Assembly: GCA_026419775.2 (NCBI GenBank)
Contig: JAOPGA020000167.1
Coordinates: forward strand, 1 to 64,000
Length of the DNA stretch: 64,000 nt
Direction: 5' to 3'
Source of the DNA: Acrasis kona
Lineage: Eukaryota; Heterolobosea; Eutetramitea; Acrasida; Acrasidae
The notes beneath the pieces are model-generated. The model did not search any database, was not told the origin of the DNA, and saw nothing but the letters and a program-made list of their open reading frames with translations. The translations under genes and the position numbers were made by a program. Below, piece after piece: positions 10,370-20,478 of this stretch (positions are counted from its first letter, which is position 1; the number at the start of each line of letters is the position of its first letter).

Positions 10370-10480
10370 TGCCTAATCTCAAAATATTTTTAATACACAG
10401 TGTCTCTATTATCCTAATTGATACTCCGTTTGGGATCGGTAGCCAGCCATCGGCTTAGAATTATCTTCAGTCAAAACTGA
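10370..10480 (-). pseudogene. Relic copy of the propeller gene 5' region
   Basis: This non-coding stretch resembles the start of the neighbouring propeller gene. The words ATTTTTAAT..ACACAGT, ATTGATAC and CATCGGC appear in the same order here and at 10102-10150, with indels between them. It looks like a degraded partial tandem duplicate. The similarity is short, so confidence is modest. Confidence 0.4.
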
Positions 10481-10529
10481 ATGTAACGACCCTATTAGTT
10501 TGAATGTTTATATCTAAATAAAGTGTGGT

Positions 10530-11122
10530 ATGTCTCTTTCTACAATAATATTAACATCTTCACCGAAGAGTGTAGACGATCAGCTTTGCACACTGTCAAA
10601 GATGCGTTACTGGAGCAACAATCCTAATTATGACACTAAATGTCCTCGGNGTCATTCATCACATGAAGACCAGCAACATTTGCTACTTGACTGTCGCTAT
10701 AATAAAACTAAATTACATGATGCGATGGTCGGGATCAATAAGGTTATCCATTATAATCTGAAACCTAGCTTTGTTATTCGAGGCAATTTTGGGGAGCGCC
10801 ATATTATTTGACGCAACGTGGAATTGAAGGAAGTGAGGAGATGTCAGAGCTGCCAGAAGATTGGAAGAGGTCCATATATGCTAGTTTACTTGGATATGTT
10901 AGTATGGACACTTTCCGTAGATTCAATAAGCACTTCAGAGTTCTTAAGCCTCTTTCTGTTCTCCGTAAAATCTCAACAATACTTATGAAAACTTCCTATT
11001 CCATTGGACTGCTCGATGTGTTTACAAGGCCAATAGTGAACACGAGCAATCACCTCCGCAGTGATCTAATAAGCTTCGCTTTAACTAGCACCGAGTTATG
11101 CACGAAATTATACGGACATTGA
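10530..11122 (+). mobile_element. Non-LTR retrotransposon 3' fragment
   Basis: Two frames that overlap by four bases (10530-10811 and 10808-11122). The first contains a C-P-R-x-H-S-S-H-E-D-Q-Q-H-L-L-L-D-C block (an N falls in one codon, 10650). It matches the C-terminal Cys/His motif following the reverse transcriptase in many LINE ORF2 proteins and related elements. No RT or endonuclease core remains. The second frame is unrecognised and may be the remainder of the same ORF after a frameshift. Confidence 0.5.
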
Positions 11123-11516
11123 AAGAGAAAGTTGGCACTAAATTTGTAATACAATAAACTGTGCCAGTCATGCTGAGCGTTGCATATGTAATTACAGTCT
11201 TTTCTTTGAGATTATGCAACTATAATAATGTATATCAATCGTCTGTATACGATTGTTTGTTGACGTTTTAAATTTTATCATCCTTTAAATGTCTAACATT
11301 AGCAGACATGAGAACAATTTGTAGTTGCACATAATCAAAGTGTGTTTGAAATGGTTGTGACGTTGGGAATAGCGTATGAATGGATTGTTGGAAGAAGACA
11401 TTAAAAAGTAGCAATCAAGATTTCATTAAACTCATGATTTATGCATTTATTGATGCTTTTTTGTTTTGTGGTCACTTTTGTCCTCTTTGACTCACCTGAT
11501 GGTTTCTTGATGATTT
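11123..11516. other. Intergenic with an imperfect inverted repeat
   Basis: No gene seen. CTTTGAGATTATGCAACTA near 11205-11223 and its approximate reverse complement near 11320-11340 form an imperfect inverted repeat of about 20 bp separated by roughly 100 bp. It could be a decayed MITE, but no target-site duplication is visible. Confidence 0.3.
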
Positions 11517-11710
11517 TCAATTGTTATTGCTCAGTGTTGGCTTTAACGAGTGTTCTTTTCTTCGTGTCATCAGTGCGTTCTCATCCTTCGGGTTGGTATG
11601 TCTCCTCTGTCCTAACTCGATTTTGACAAACTGTAGGATCACATACAAGATTAGGTATTGTTCTTGGGTTGGTGTTAATTCCTCAATATCATGTTCCAAT
11701 TCCAACAATC

Positions 11711-12580
11711 CTACGAGATTAATTCTGAACAGCCTGCAACGGTGGGTATATAAAACAAAGCACTCCTCTCAACAAAATGTTTTTTACGATTGAAATACGT
11801 CCTCAATAAATTATCTTTCAGCTCCATGAGAAAAAGCTTTTGGCTTCTCTTGTTAAGCCTCATGTTCATGAAATCTGATATCGTCTGTAATGTAATCTCT
11901 TTGGTTATGCCAAAGTAATAATAAAGCAAACAGTTTGTGAGTTCTGTTAAAGTTCGTCCATTGTAGCCATCTGCGAACCCTTTGCTAAGGAGATAATAGA
12001 ACCTTAAAATCTTGTGCCTCTTGGTTGATGTTTTATCTCCGTTATAGAATTTCTCAACATTTGCGAGGTCGATTTGCGAGGAGCACACACCAGGTATTTT
12101 GAGTTGTCTGTTTTGGGCGTCCTCCACTGCATTATATTTATCGATTACAATTTCTGCTTTTGTGTCATAAAAAATTGAGTTACAGGTGAAGTCTAATTGG
12201 TATTGACTCTCCGCGCACACCGAATGCTCTGTGCCTATCCCCTCAAATTGAACGAAGCCTTGTCCTGATACTCCCATTAAAAGTAATGTTGGCGCGTCAG
12301 CATCAAAGGGGTTCAGGCTCAACTTTCTTGTCTGGAAAGCAACACCAAGCCTCTCACACACATCTTTCAATGCTGGTAAATCCTTCAAATCATAGGCAAT
12401 ATCAATATCTGGGCCTTTGAATTCTGCGCCAGAAACGAGTGTTCTTAAAAGCCCTCCTATAATATAGAAGCGCACATTGGCTAAGGAACATTCGTGTATA
12501 AATTGCAAGGCAGTTACAGAAGTACATCCCAATGTCTTTAAAGCAAGTGACTTGAGACTTTCTTGTATAGCATCTGCCAT
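11711..12580 (-). CDS. Pol-beta-fold nucleotidyltransferase-like protein
   Basis: A 289-aa protein. The N-terminal half carries I-I-G-G-L-L-R-T-L-V-S-G followed by G-P-D-I-D-I-A-Y. These are the GG and DxD motifs of the poly(A) polymerase/CCA-adding nucleotidyltransferase head domain. A later K-I-L-R-F-Y-Y-L-L-S-K-G-F stretch resembles the RNA-binding helix of that family. It may add nucleotides to RNA or be a related kinetoplastid/viral-type transferase; the substrate cannot be told. At the C-terminus a different frame stays open from about 11710 down to 11517 with leucine-rich helical sequence, so the protein may be about 60 residues longer if a one-base error or small intron lies near 11720. 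Confidence 0.7.
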   Translation of the reverse strand: MADAIQESLKSLALKTLGCTSVTALQFIHECSLANVRFYIIGGLLRTLVSGAEFKGPDIDIAYDLKDLPALKDVCERLGVAFQTRKLSLNPFDADAPTLLLMGVSGQGFVQFEGIGTEHSVCAESQYQLDFTCNSIFYDTKAEIVIDKYNAVEDAQNRQLKIPGVCSSQIDLANVEKFYNGDKTSTKRHKILRFYYLLSKGFADGYNGRTLTELTNCLLYYYFGITKEITLQTISDFMNMRLNKRSQKLFLMELKDNLLRTYFNRKKHFVERSALFYIPTVAGCSELIS

Positions 12581-12700
12581 TATTTTTTTAAGTTATTGGT
12601 TGACAGAACTCGTTGTAATATTATATAAAAGATCCATATTGTAACCCTACTGCCACCAACAGAGCCGAAACAAATATAGGGCTCCTATTGGAACAGTTAA

Positions 12701-14613
12701 GTGAAAAGAACAAAACATTATCCTCCGAAAAACAAAACCAAAAACAAAACCAAAACCAAAACCAAACAACAGTTGAGAATTGAAAGAAATGAAGGCAACA
12801 TCATCAAAGACGCCGAGCGCAAACAACTACTCGACCAAAAACAATCCATCATTGCCGAAAAGGAGGCCACCATCCAATCGCTCAAATCAAGCCAAGAACA
12901 ATTAGAGAACAGGTTATCCGAAGTACAATCCAAAATGGCCCCAATTGAGGCAACCATGGAAGAATACAATATACCAAAACCAAGCACAGCGACTAAAGGG
13001 AAGTTGGCAGAACTAATTTGGGCAGCGTGGCACCCAGATGAGGACTTCGTTGAGGATCTCCCCGTAGAAAGTTTACAACACGATGGGAAAGTTGCCAAAA
13101 ATCTTTTCTACACCCCAAATCAAAATGGAGTATCAGCCAACTCTTACAATGTAAGGTCGACACATGATGGTCAGGAGCCTTAGTCGAGAAGTGTTTTCGT
13201 CTATCTCAAGCCTGGACTAAAGGACGCTTTCGGAATTCAAGGCCACTCAGGAACAGCAACTTCAAGTCTACAGACAGGCACAAAACGATTCCATGAGAGG
13301 CAATGGTGTTACGCTCGTCGCACATACACGACGTGGGACTACAAACTCTATTTTTGCACGTACTGTCACATGTGGCAGTTCAGGAGTTGGAGATAAACAT
13401 GTCCAGCATTGTAAGAGCAGCATCTGGGTTAACAAAAGCTCTAATGGCGGTAAATAATACACTGAACTTGCTTTGTATTCTTGGAAATATAACGGTGTGA
13501 GTAGGGGAGTTGCCCAACAACAACCATTCGTTATGGGTAGAGGTCGTGGATTTCGCCCGAGGTGGAACAACAACTTTGGGAATCAAGGATTCAACAACTC
13601 ACAGATTTTTGGTGGGCACCAAAGGATTTAATACACCCCAAGATAACGGAATCTTCTCAAGCGGTAACGTGTCTACAGATGGGCAGGGTAATAACCCTAA
13701 TATATTCAACAACAGCGGGAGAAATTGACTATCTGAACGTATCATCATCATTAACATCAACGCCGGCACAAATTTTAGGCCATTCGGGAGAGAGCAAAGA
13801 AGAGGAATTGGTGCCAAGTATTCCCAGTGCGCCTTTACCACTACCGGATATGGAGGAAAATAAATCAGTTCTCTCATCCCAAAGCGTACTAGATTTTCTA
13901 TTGGCGGCCACAGGGTCAATTGTCAGACATGTTTCGGCGTGGATAGAGATTTAAGCGTCAGCACAGGTTTCGAATTGGTGTAGGGTATTATTATCCCAGT
14001 GGAGACAAGGAGACCGATTGGACGACAAGGAGGGGGTTTGAGGGATGCGTCAAAGTTAGCAAGGGTCACGGAGCTGTTCGGTACGCGGATGAAGGCTGGA
14101 GTTATCCAGCGTTGTTTGGATCCATGGGCAGTGCGCCAATTTTTGTGTACCAAAACCTGGCCCAAAGTTATATCGCTTGGTGGCAGATGTCCGGCCTTTA
14201 AATGCGTATATAGATATGAGCCAGTACAAATTCAAACTGGAGAGCATACCGTTCATGTTGGAGTTGGTAAGACTGGCCGGAAGGGGTTCGTTCATGTTCA
14301 GTTTGGATCTAAGCAATGGAGATTTTCATTTGAATATTCACGAGGAGTCACGGCGCCTGTTGGTATTTTTCTTCGACAACAAATGGTGGGAATATTGCGT
14401 ATGTTATCTGGTCAATGGCCTTGTCTACCATCGTTTGTTATAGAGCTGCCTGTTGCATGGTATTCGAGAAAAAAGTTTGCTAAATCTATGGTTCGTCAAT
14501 ATCCGATTTGTATAGAGGCTGTACTTAATTTACAGAAGAATTTTTCAGAACACGTAGCGGGGGGAACACCAGAGCTATTGTGTTCGCAATTTTACAACGA
14601 GCTTCGGCTTTAA
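12701..14613 (+). mobile_element. DIRS-like retrotransposon relic (gag-like and RT)
   Basis: The first part encodes a basic then coiled-coil gag-like protein (12701-13183). An RGRGFRP-type Arg/Gly-rich segment follows near 13510-13600. The reverse transcriptase core then appears at 14177-14443, with V-A-D-V-R-P-L-N-A-Y-I and M-F-S-L-D-L-S-N-G-D-F motifs matching RT blocks 2 and 3. Frames change repeatedly and stops interrupt, so the element is dead. The order of motifs and the RT type resemble DIRS/Ngaro-like elements more than Ty3. No terminal repeats or tyrosine recombinase were found. Confidence 0.6.
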
Positions 14614-14832
14614 ATTGGTACGACCTTTTTTCTGCATTTGTGACAGCGGCATGTAAGATAACTCCTGTGGGGTTCAGATTATCGCGGGACTTGGTAGAAA
14701 TTTGTCGATGATGGGTTTTTAAATGTTTGAATAAAGAGTCATTATTAATCTCTAAAGTACACCATATTTGAACAACTCCTGATTGTAGAACATGACATGA
14801 TTCCGATTTTGTAAACAACAAATACAAAAATA

Positions 14833-15589
14833 ATGTCGGGACACAACAATGAGAGAACACCGCATAGTTGCTTCAATGAGTCACTAGAGCACCAACATCA
14901 TGAGGGATGTGGGCATGACCACGATCACGACAATGAGGAGAGCGGATTTGAACAAACTCTATACTCATCAATAGACACTGGGAAAGTAACTTGGTATGCT
15001 CTCATCCAAACTAGTCTGTTTAATGTTACCTGATAGCCTTAATGAACACACAAAAGGAGCAGGTAGAAACGTAATAAAACCATGGAATGAGAGAAGAGAT
15101 CAGACGAAGGTTTGATAAATTCCTGATTACTTTTTTATTAAAAAATAGTACTTGGAATCCGGTGTCGACGAAGAGTTAATACTTTACATTCCATTTACGG
15201 TTGCAGTAAAGATCAAGAGTGTTTCAATTATAGGGGGAGACTCCGAAAGCTGCCCAAGCAAGATGAAATTGTACAAGAATAGAGATGACGTTGATTTAGA
15301 TAGTACTGATCAAATAAAATCAGAACAAGATTTTGATGTTGCTTATGACCGAGAAGGTACGCACGACTATTTAGTTAAAGCGTCGAAATTCAATAATGTT
15401 AACTCTTTGACAATCTTCTTCCCAAGTAATCACTCACAAGGAGAAGAACAAACAAGATTAATTTATGTGGGCATCAAGGGGGAGAGTACAACTTATAAGA
15501 GAGCTGTTGTGGAGACGGTATATGAGTCGAAGCCAAATTTATCTGACCACGAAGTGAGGGCCGATCAATTTGTTCCGAGAACGCTATAA
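14833..15589 (+). CDS. PITHD1: PITH domain protein (PITHD1-like), 3 exons
   Basis: Exons 14833-14993, 15037-15109 and 15149-15589; introns of 43 and 39 nt (GT-AG). The spliced frame is 675 nt, giving 224 aa. After a His-rich N-terminus (H-E-G-C-G-H-D-H-D-H-D) it contains the full PITH domain, including the signatures CLNE, IKPWNER and DEELILYIPF, and ends in VPRTL. The family occurs in the proteasome-interacting thioredoxin TXNL1 and in PITHD1, which associates with the proteasome. Reading through intron 1 would stop after 66 residues, and splicing restores the conserved CLNE block, which supports the boundaries. The stop is only 22 nt before the ATG of the Mpv17 gene. Confidence 0.93.
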
Positions 15590-15611
15590 ATAAATTCAAA
15601 CTTTTTACACA

Positions 15612-16240
15612 ATGAGACGTCTTCTAGCTTCATACAGTCGTGCATTAAATAATTCTCCCAACACAACAAAAGCGATCACCGCGGGAACTCTTGCAGCTAT
15701 CGGTGATGCATTTTCACAGGGACTTGAAGCTTACAGTGGAAAAAGAGATCACTACGATTATATGCGCACACTTAAATTCTCTTCGTACGGTTTTATTATT
15801 GTTGGACCAATGTTGCACCAATGGTATAAAGTACTAAACAGTCTAAAGGCTCCACTTAAATTAGAAACATTAAGCAGATACAATTTCTCAGAAGCAAGGA
15901 AAACACAAATAGTGGAAGGCACGAGAGTAGCAAAGCAGGTATTTATTGATCAGGCATTCTTCGCACCTGCCTCTCTTGTTTTATTTTTTGCTTACATTAA
16001 TGTTGTCGAGGGCTTGTCTGTTGACGACCTGAAAAAAAAGTTGGAGAAAGACATGTGGCCAACACTAGTTGCCAACTGGAAGTTATGGCCCGCTGTTCAA
16101 TTTGGTAAGTCTCTATACTTTACACATTTAACACTATAGTTAACTTTGCGTTGGTCCCGCTGGCCTATCGTGTTCTCGTTGTCAATTTTGTAAGTATTTT
16201 GTGGAATGCGTACCTCAGTTACGTTCAATACGGTAAATAA
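15612..16240 (+). CDS. Mpv17/PMP22 family membrane protein
   Basis: Exons 15612-16104 and 16140-16240; intron of 35 nt. The 197-aa product has the typical Mpv17/PMP22 layout: short N-terminal segment, G-T-L-A-A-I-G-D-A-F-S-Q first helix, G-P-M-L-H-Q-W-Y motif, D-Q-A-F-F-A-P helix and the signature W-P-T-L-V-A-N-W-K-L-W-P-A-V-Q-F. It ends with N-F-A-L-V-P-L-A-Y-R and a last helix containing F-W-N-A-Y-L-S-Y. These are small four-helix proteins of mitochondrial or peroxisomal membranes. The signature spans the intron, which confirms the splice. The stop lies 9 nt from the stop of the convergent neighbour. Confidence 0.93.
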
Positions 16241-16249
16241 ATTTGAATT

Positions 16250-17221
16250 CTACCAATTTGTATGTCTTGGTGTGCTCATAGAGCTTGCTCTCGGATGGAA
16301 CCTATGATTGAAATTAACAGCAGACAATGGTGTCAATGGATCCCCAATGTCGTCGTCATATTTTTGATAGTCATCTCCACTACTGTGTAGATCGTCCTCT
16401 AATGTTGAGGAATTAAAGTACTTCGCCGTTAGGTAAATCAACAATGATAACATATTCAAATAAATTCCAAATGTATAGGCTTCACTGGTATCCATCGCCC
16501 AATAAATATTGTTTATCAAAGATGTTACAAAACCAATGTTACGCTTCCAGTTAGACTCGTGGTTCATAAGCCAATAGCCGCTAAACACAAACAACGCACA
16601 GCGGAATAATTGAGGCCACAGGGTCCTGATTAAAAATGCATTAAATCGCTCATTAGACCTGATGCGGAACTGAGGGAGAGAATGTTTTTGGCGGAGTGTA
16701 ATTCGATTAAGAAACTTTCTTCGAATCTCAGCGGAACGCTGTATCTGTTGGGGTTTTTTATCTTGTGCAATACTGAATTTATTTAAAACCCTTTTAACTA
16801 CATCGTACTCAAGAAGTCCCTTCGGATTTATAAAGTATCGGAGAAGCCCTGCATAATTGTCGTTGATTATATCAATAGTTCTCCTACCAAGAAGGTATAT
16901 AGAAACAAGGGTATTTGATGCAAACACAACCCTACTCGAGTATTTAAGTTTCCATTCGTCAGTTCTAATGGCGACGTCTTTAAGTTCTCTTCTAAGCGAT
17001 TTGATTGTTCTTGTTAAGGATTCGTATTCCTCTAACGCCATCCTGTAGGCATCGAAAGCATTAACTGGAGTATCTACTTCAAAGTAATCAGAAAAGGATC
17101 TTGACAGTAATGCTGAAGATGGTGCAGACTGTGGTTCATTATCGTCTGTAAAACTGGTGTTGCTTGTACTTCGTCTAAATACATTTATCGGGTCTAGAAC
17201 GAAGCTTGATGATTGTCTCAT
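16250..17221 (-). CDS. Unknown membrane-associated protein
   Basis: 323 aa, not recognised. The N-terminus is Ser-rich and probably disordered. A helical region follows (residues about 60-90) and then a central part with moderately hydrophobic helices near G-R-R-T-I-D-I-I-N-D-N-Y. The C-terminal half has two or three probable membrane helices (F-R-C-A-L-F-V-F-S-G-Y-W-L-M; Y-L-N-M-L-S-L-L-I-Y-L-T) and an acidic, Ser-rich tail. The helix layout vaguely recalls PEX11-type peroxisomal proteins, but I saw no diagnostic motif. It is divergent from the coiled-coil gene, with starts about 75 bp apart. Confidence 0.75.
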   Translation of the reverse strand: MRQSSSFVLDPINVFRRSTSNTSFTDDNEPQSAPSSALLSRSFSDYFEVDTPVNAFDAYRMALEEYESLTRTIKSLRRELKDVAIRTDEWKLKYSSRVVFASNTLVSIYLLGRRTIDIINDNYAGLLRYFINPKGLLEYDVVKRVLNKFSIAQDKKPQQIQRSAEIRRKFLNRITLRQKHSLPQFRIRSNERFNAFLIRTLWPQLFRCALFVFSGYWLMNHESNWKRNIGFVTSLINNIYWAMDTSEAYTFGIYLNMLSLLIYLTAKYFNSSTLEDDLHSSGDDYQKYDDDIGDPLTPLSAVNFNHRFHPRASSMSTPRHTNW

Positions 17222-17296
17222 TGTATTGGTTTACCTAAGATTACAAGTATTGTGATGTTTTTCTTTGTTTAGTTGACCGTTAAATTCTTGCTCCGA

Positions 17297-19429
17297 ATGA
17301 ATGATTCTGGTTTGGATGCAATCAATCAAGATGAACTTTTGTTTGGATTTGACCATGATGATAAAGACAATATATCAACAAAAGAGTCCGTAAGATCCCC
17401 AGAACGTAAATTGAAGACGGAACGAGAATTGTTCATTAACAAGAGGTTTTCGATAGCAATTGGTAAAGAATTTAACGAATTTGGTAATGAAATCCATGAA
17501 ATTGACTTTGAAGAAGGCTCCATTGGAGAGCAAGAAGAAATGTCAGATTTTACCAGCTGGGTGGACAAAAATAAAAAAGCAAACGTAGCATCATCGTCAA
17601 TACGTCCATACCGCACAAAGAGCAGAATAACATCTCCTGGTCTACTGCGTTCGGTTGCATTTGAAAGAATGAATAGCAAATCAGTCTCTGTAGGGACAAA
17701 TAGAAAATCCAACAAACGTTCAAGCCAAAAGAAAGTAGAAAATGATGTTGGGGGATGGGACTCTAGATTTGTAGTGAACTCCGGAATACCCGAATACAAT
17801 GCCATAAAAGACAAGCATTGTCGTAGCTCCAAATCAAACAAGTTCAAGTCGTTATCAGCTCTTCCTCCACCAAGAAGAGAGCGTAGTGCCCCACCATCCA
17901 ATACATTTAGATCTATAAATACAGATAAATCATCAGAGGCGCCGTCTTCAAGAAATTTGAGGACTGCTGGCACTCTGGCAAAAATAACACCAGTGGACAG
18001 AACAATAGCAATTCAATCCGCGCCAGCTTCATCTCCATTAAAGCATGCTTGGAATAGAGGTTTAGAATCAAGCGACATTACATTACAGTTAGAGGAGAAA
18101 ATCAAAAAGCTAGAAAAACAAATTACCAAACAAAAAAACATTTTGGAGTCGAAAGATAAGAAAATGAAACAAGATGAAATTGACAAAGTGGACTTTGAAA
18201 ATAAATCCAAAAAATTACAAGACAGGTTGCACACCATACGGAAGGAAAAGCTCCAACAAGACGAAACCATTGCCAACTTGAAACGTGATTTACTATTAGC
18301 TAGCTTAGAGCGACAAGTACATACTACCCAAAAACACATTGTAGAAAAGACGCAACAGAATAGCCAACCAGTAACTCCAGCTACTCCGGTACATAGTGAA
18401 CCTGAACATATTGCTAGGCTACGAAAGAAGAATAGATCCCAACAAGAAAAAATAGAGGAACAGAACGAGAGAATTAATGAATTGATGAAGCTTCCGGATA
18501 GAGTTGAGAAGCTCAAACAATATTTAGAGAGGGAGCGGGACAATGGCAGAAAACTAGCCGAAAGATTAGCCAAAGCAGAAAAGACTTGTAATGAACTGGA
18601 ATACAAACTCAAAATATCCGAAAATGACAAACAAACTATCGAGGAACAAAAGAACATGATACACTCGCAAAATATAAGAGCACAGGACTCGTTACAGAAT
18701 GAACGCAAGAAGGTGAGATCGGAGATGGACCAAACGCAAGAACTCAACATTAAAGTGAGAGAACAGTTCAAAAAAATAATTGAACTAGAGACTATCAAAA
18801 CGGAACAAAACAAAATTATTGAAGAGGACAAACAAAACTTGAGGAGGGTTACCCATCGATTAAATACCCTTGAAAAAGAGAAGGTTGACCTTGAGGAGAA
18901 GCACACAACCAGCTTGGAGAACTCCAAGAACAGTCGTGGTCAGGTCGATATCTTGAAGCACGAGATTGAATCCAACAAATCGACTATTAAAATCCTTCAA
19001 AATCAAGCAACACAACTACAAAAAGAAAAGGATGAATTACTGCAAGAACAGACAAGGAGGAAGACTCAGAGCGCAAAAAGTATGGAGGGTTTAAGGTCAC
19101 AGACAGACCAAGTACAAAAAGAGAGAGATGATTTCGCCAATAAATTGAATGAGAGTAATAAATCCAACCAGTCCCAGCGAGCCAAGATTGAATCGTTGCT
19201 CAATCGTATAAATGAGCAAAGCGATGATATTGTGAAACAAAAAAGAGAAATTGAGAAGTTATCAAAACAAGATGAAGCCAAGCTGCCTCCAATAATATCA
19301 AAGTTAGAAGGTACAATAATGGACCTGACAAGGAGGTTGGTTGACTCAGAATCAAGATGTAGTATATTAAGCGAGAGCAATGGTCTGCTTCTCATGAGGA
19401 TCAAGAAGATTGAAGAACAAAGCAAATAG
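17297..19429 (+). CDS. Long coiled-coil protein
   Basis: The first ATG in frame is 17297, giving 710 aa; the frame is also open a few codons upstream without an ATG. Residues 1-250 are basic, Ser-rich and low in order. Residues from about 265 to the end are continuous heptad-rich coiled coil, dominated by E, K and Q, with a short non-coil break near residues 360-380 (P-V-T-P-A-T-P-V). The layout is that of centrosomal, ciliary or Golgi tether proteins, but no named domain (for example GRIP) is visible, so the role is unknown. It converges with the 7TM gene with 29 nt between stops. Confidence 0.85.
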   Translation: MNDSGLDAINQDELLFGFDHDDKDNISTKESVRSPERKLKTERELFINKRFSIAIGKEFNEFGNEIHEIDFEEGSIGEQEEMSDFTSWVDKNKKANVASSSIRPYRTKSRITSPGLLRSVAFERMNSKSVSVGTNRKSNKRSSQKKVENDVGGWDSRFVVNSGIPEYNAIKDKHCRSSKSNKFKSLSALPPPRRERSAPPSNTFRSINTDKSSEAPSSRNLRTAGTLAKITPVDRTIAIQSAPASSPLKHAWNRGLESSDITLQLEEKIKKLEKQITKQKNILESKDKKMKQDEIDKVDFENKSKKLQDRLHTIRKEKLQQDETIANLKRDLLLASLERQVHTTQKHIVEKTQQNSQPVTPATPVHSEPEHIARLRKKNRSQQEKIEEQNERINELMKLPDRVEKLKQYLERERDNGRKLAERLAKAEKTCNELEYKLKISENDKQTIEEQKNMIHSQNIRAQDSLQNERKKVRSEMDQTQELNIKVREQFKKIIELETIKTEQNKIIEEDKQNLRRVTHRLNTLEKEKVDLEEKHTTSLENSKNSRGQVDILKHEIESNKSTIKILQNQATQLQKEKDELLQEQTRRKTQSAKSMEGLRSQTDQVQKERDDFANKLNESNKSNQSQRAKIESLLNRINEQSDDIVKQKREIEKLSKQDEAKLPPIISKLEGTIMDLTRRLVDSESRCSILSESNGLLLMRIKKIEEQSK

Positions 19430-19458
19430 TTGTGAATAAATTTAATTAATTGTACATC

Positions 19459-20395
19459 CTAGTATCTTGTCGTTTCTTCATCCAAGTCCGGCATTTCAAG
19501 AAAAGTGTCTCTTGTAATGAGTGGTTTTTTAGGCCACATGAGTATAATAATAATCAATATCAATGGCAGCACCTCCGTACCTAGCATATACAATGCAAAC
19601 AAGGCATAATACGCATCATATCCAATGCCTCCCCTCGCAACTGCTGGATTTACAACTTGATCAAGAACAACAACGGATACAGCGTGCATTGTTAAAAATA
19701 CGAAATAAATTAAAGACATTAATTGAAATCTCCTCATTGCTGTCTGTATATGCGGGTAAACAAGTACCTTGTATTTACTTCTCTTTACGCGAACGTAAAT
19801 AATAATATAGTACAATGAAAACAGAGAGGTCGCAATCAAAGTTAAAACACATAAAATGATACCTTGAGTAGACTGAATTTTTGAATAATTGTAGTCAGTA
19901 AAAACAATAAGTAGAGACATGATGGAAATTAGCACGCAAAGTACAAGTCCACATGCAATCACAATTATTCCAGGTGCAGATATGCATTCGCAAGTGAAAA
20001 TGACACTTGGTTTCGGGTCACTTGCCGAATGAAAAAGCCAAATCCACTCAATTAGTAGTAGAGAATACGACATAATGTACAAAAACTCCGGCAACAGGTC
20101 AAGTACATTCATTATCGCATCAGAGCACTCAACCTCGCTCAATAGAACGTAAACATCCACAGGTAGTAAAAATAAAGTACAACGAACAAACTGATGCAGA
20201 AACGAGATGAAGAAAAAGCAACTTTCTGGTTGTCAATCTTAATCTATCTTTAATTCGAGGCTTTTGTGTATAATCCTGCTTGTTCTTCGAGACAATAATT
20301 TCTCTAATCCATAATACAAACGTCGCCAAAGTTGGTAATATGTACATACATCCTAAAACCAATTTGAGTATTCCCCATCCATCTAACGCCCTCAT
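19459..20395 (-). CDS. THH1/TOM1-type 7TM protein, one frameshift
   Basis: Two overlapping frames join to give a 7TM protein. The first (from ATG 20395) supplies TM1. The second supplies TM2-TM7 down to the stop at 19459. The switch fits a one-base indel at the A run 20213-20217: after it the reading R-K-L-L-F-F-F-I-S-F-L-H-Q-F-V-R becomes a normal TM2 with the F..NF/FVR pattern of THH1/TOM1 proteins. TM7 has L-G-T-E-V-L-P-L-I-L, matching the family's VEILP motif. In plants these proteins sit in the tonoplast and support tobamovirus replication; animals have the related TPRA1. The role in a protist is unknown. The shift may be an assembly error. Confidence 0.7.
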
Positions 20396-20478
20396 GTAAT
20401 ATTATCCTTATGTTGACAGGAACTCGGTTGACGATAAACAATCTTACAACACTACAATAAAAAAAATAAAACGTTTAT

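Noticed and set aside
18013-18927. 304-codon minus frame opposite the coiled-coil gene
   Set aside because: It is the Phe/Ser/Cys-rich reverse reading of E/K/Q-rich coiled-coil codons, with no independent features.
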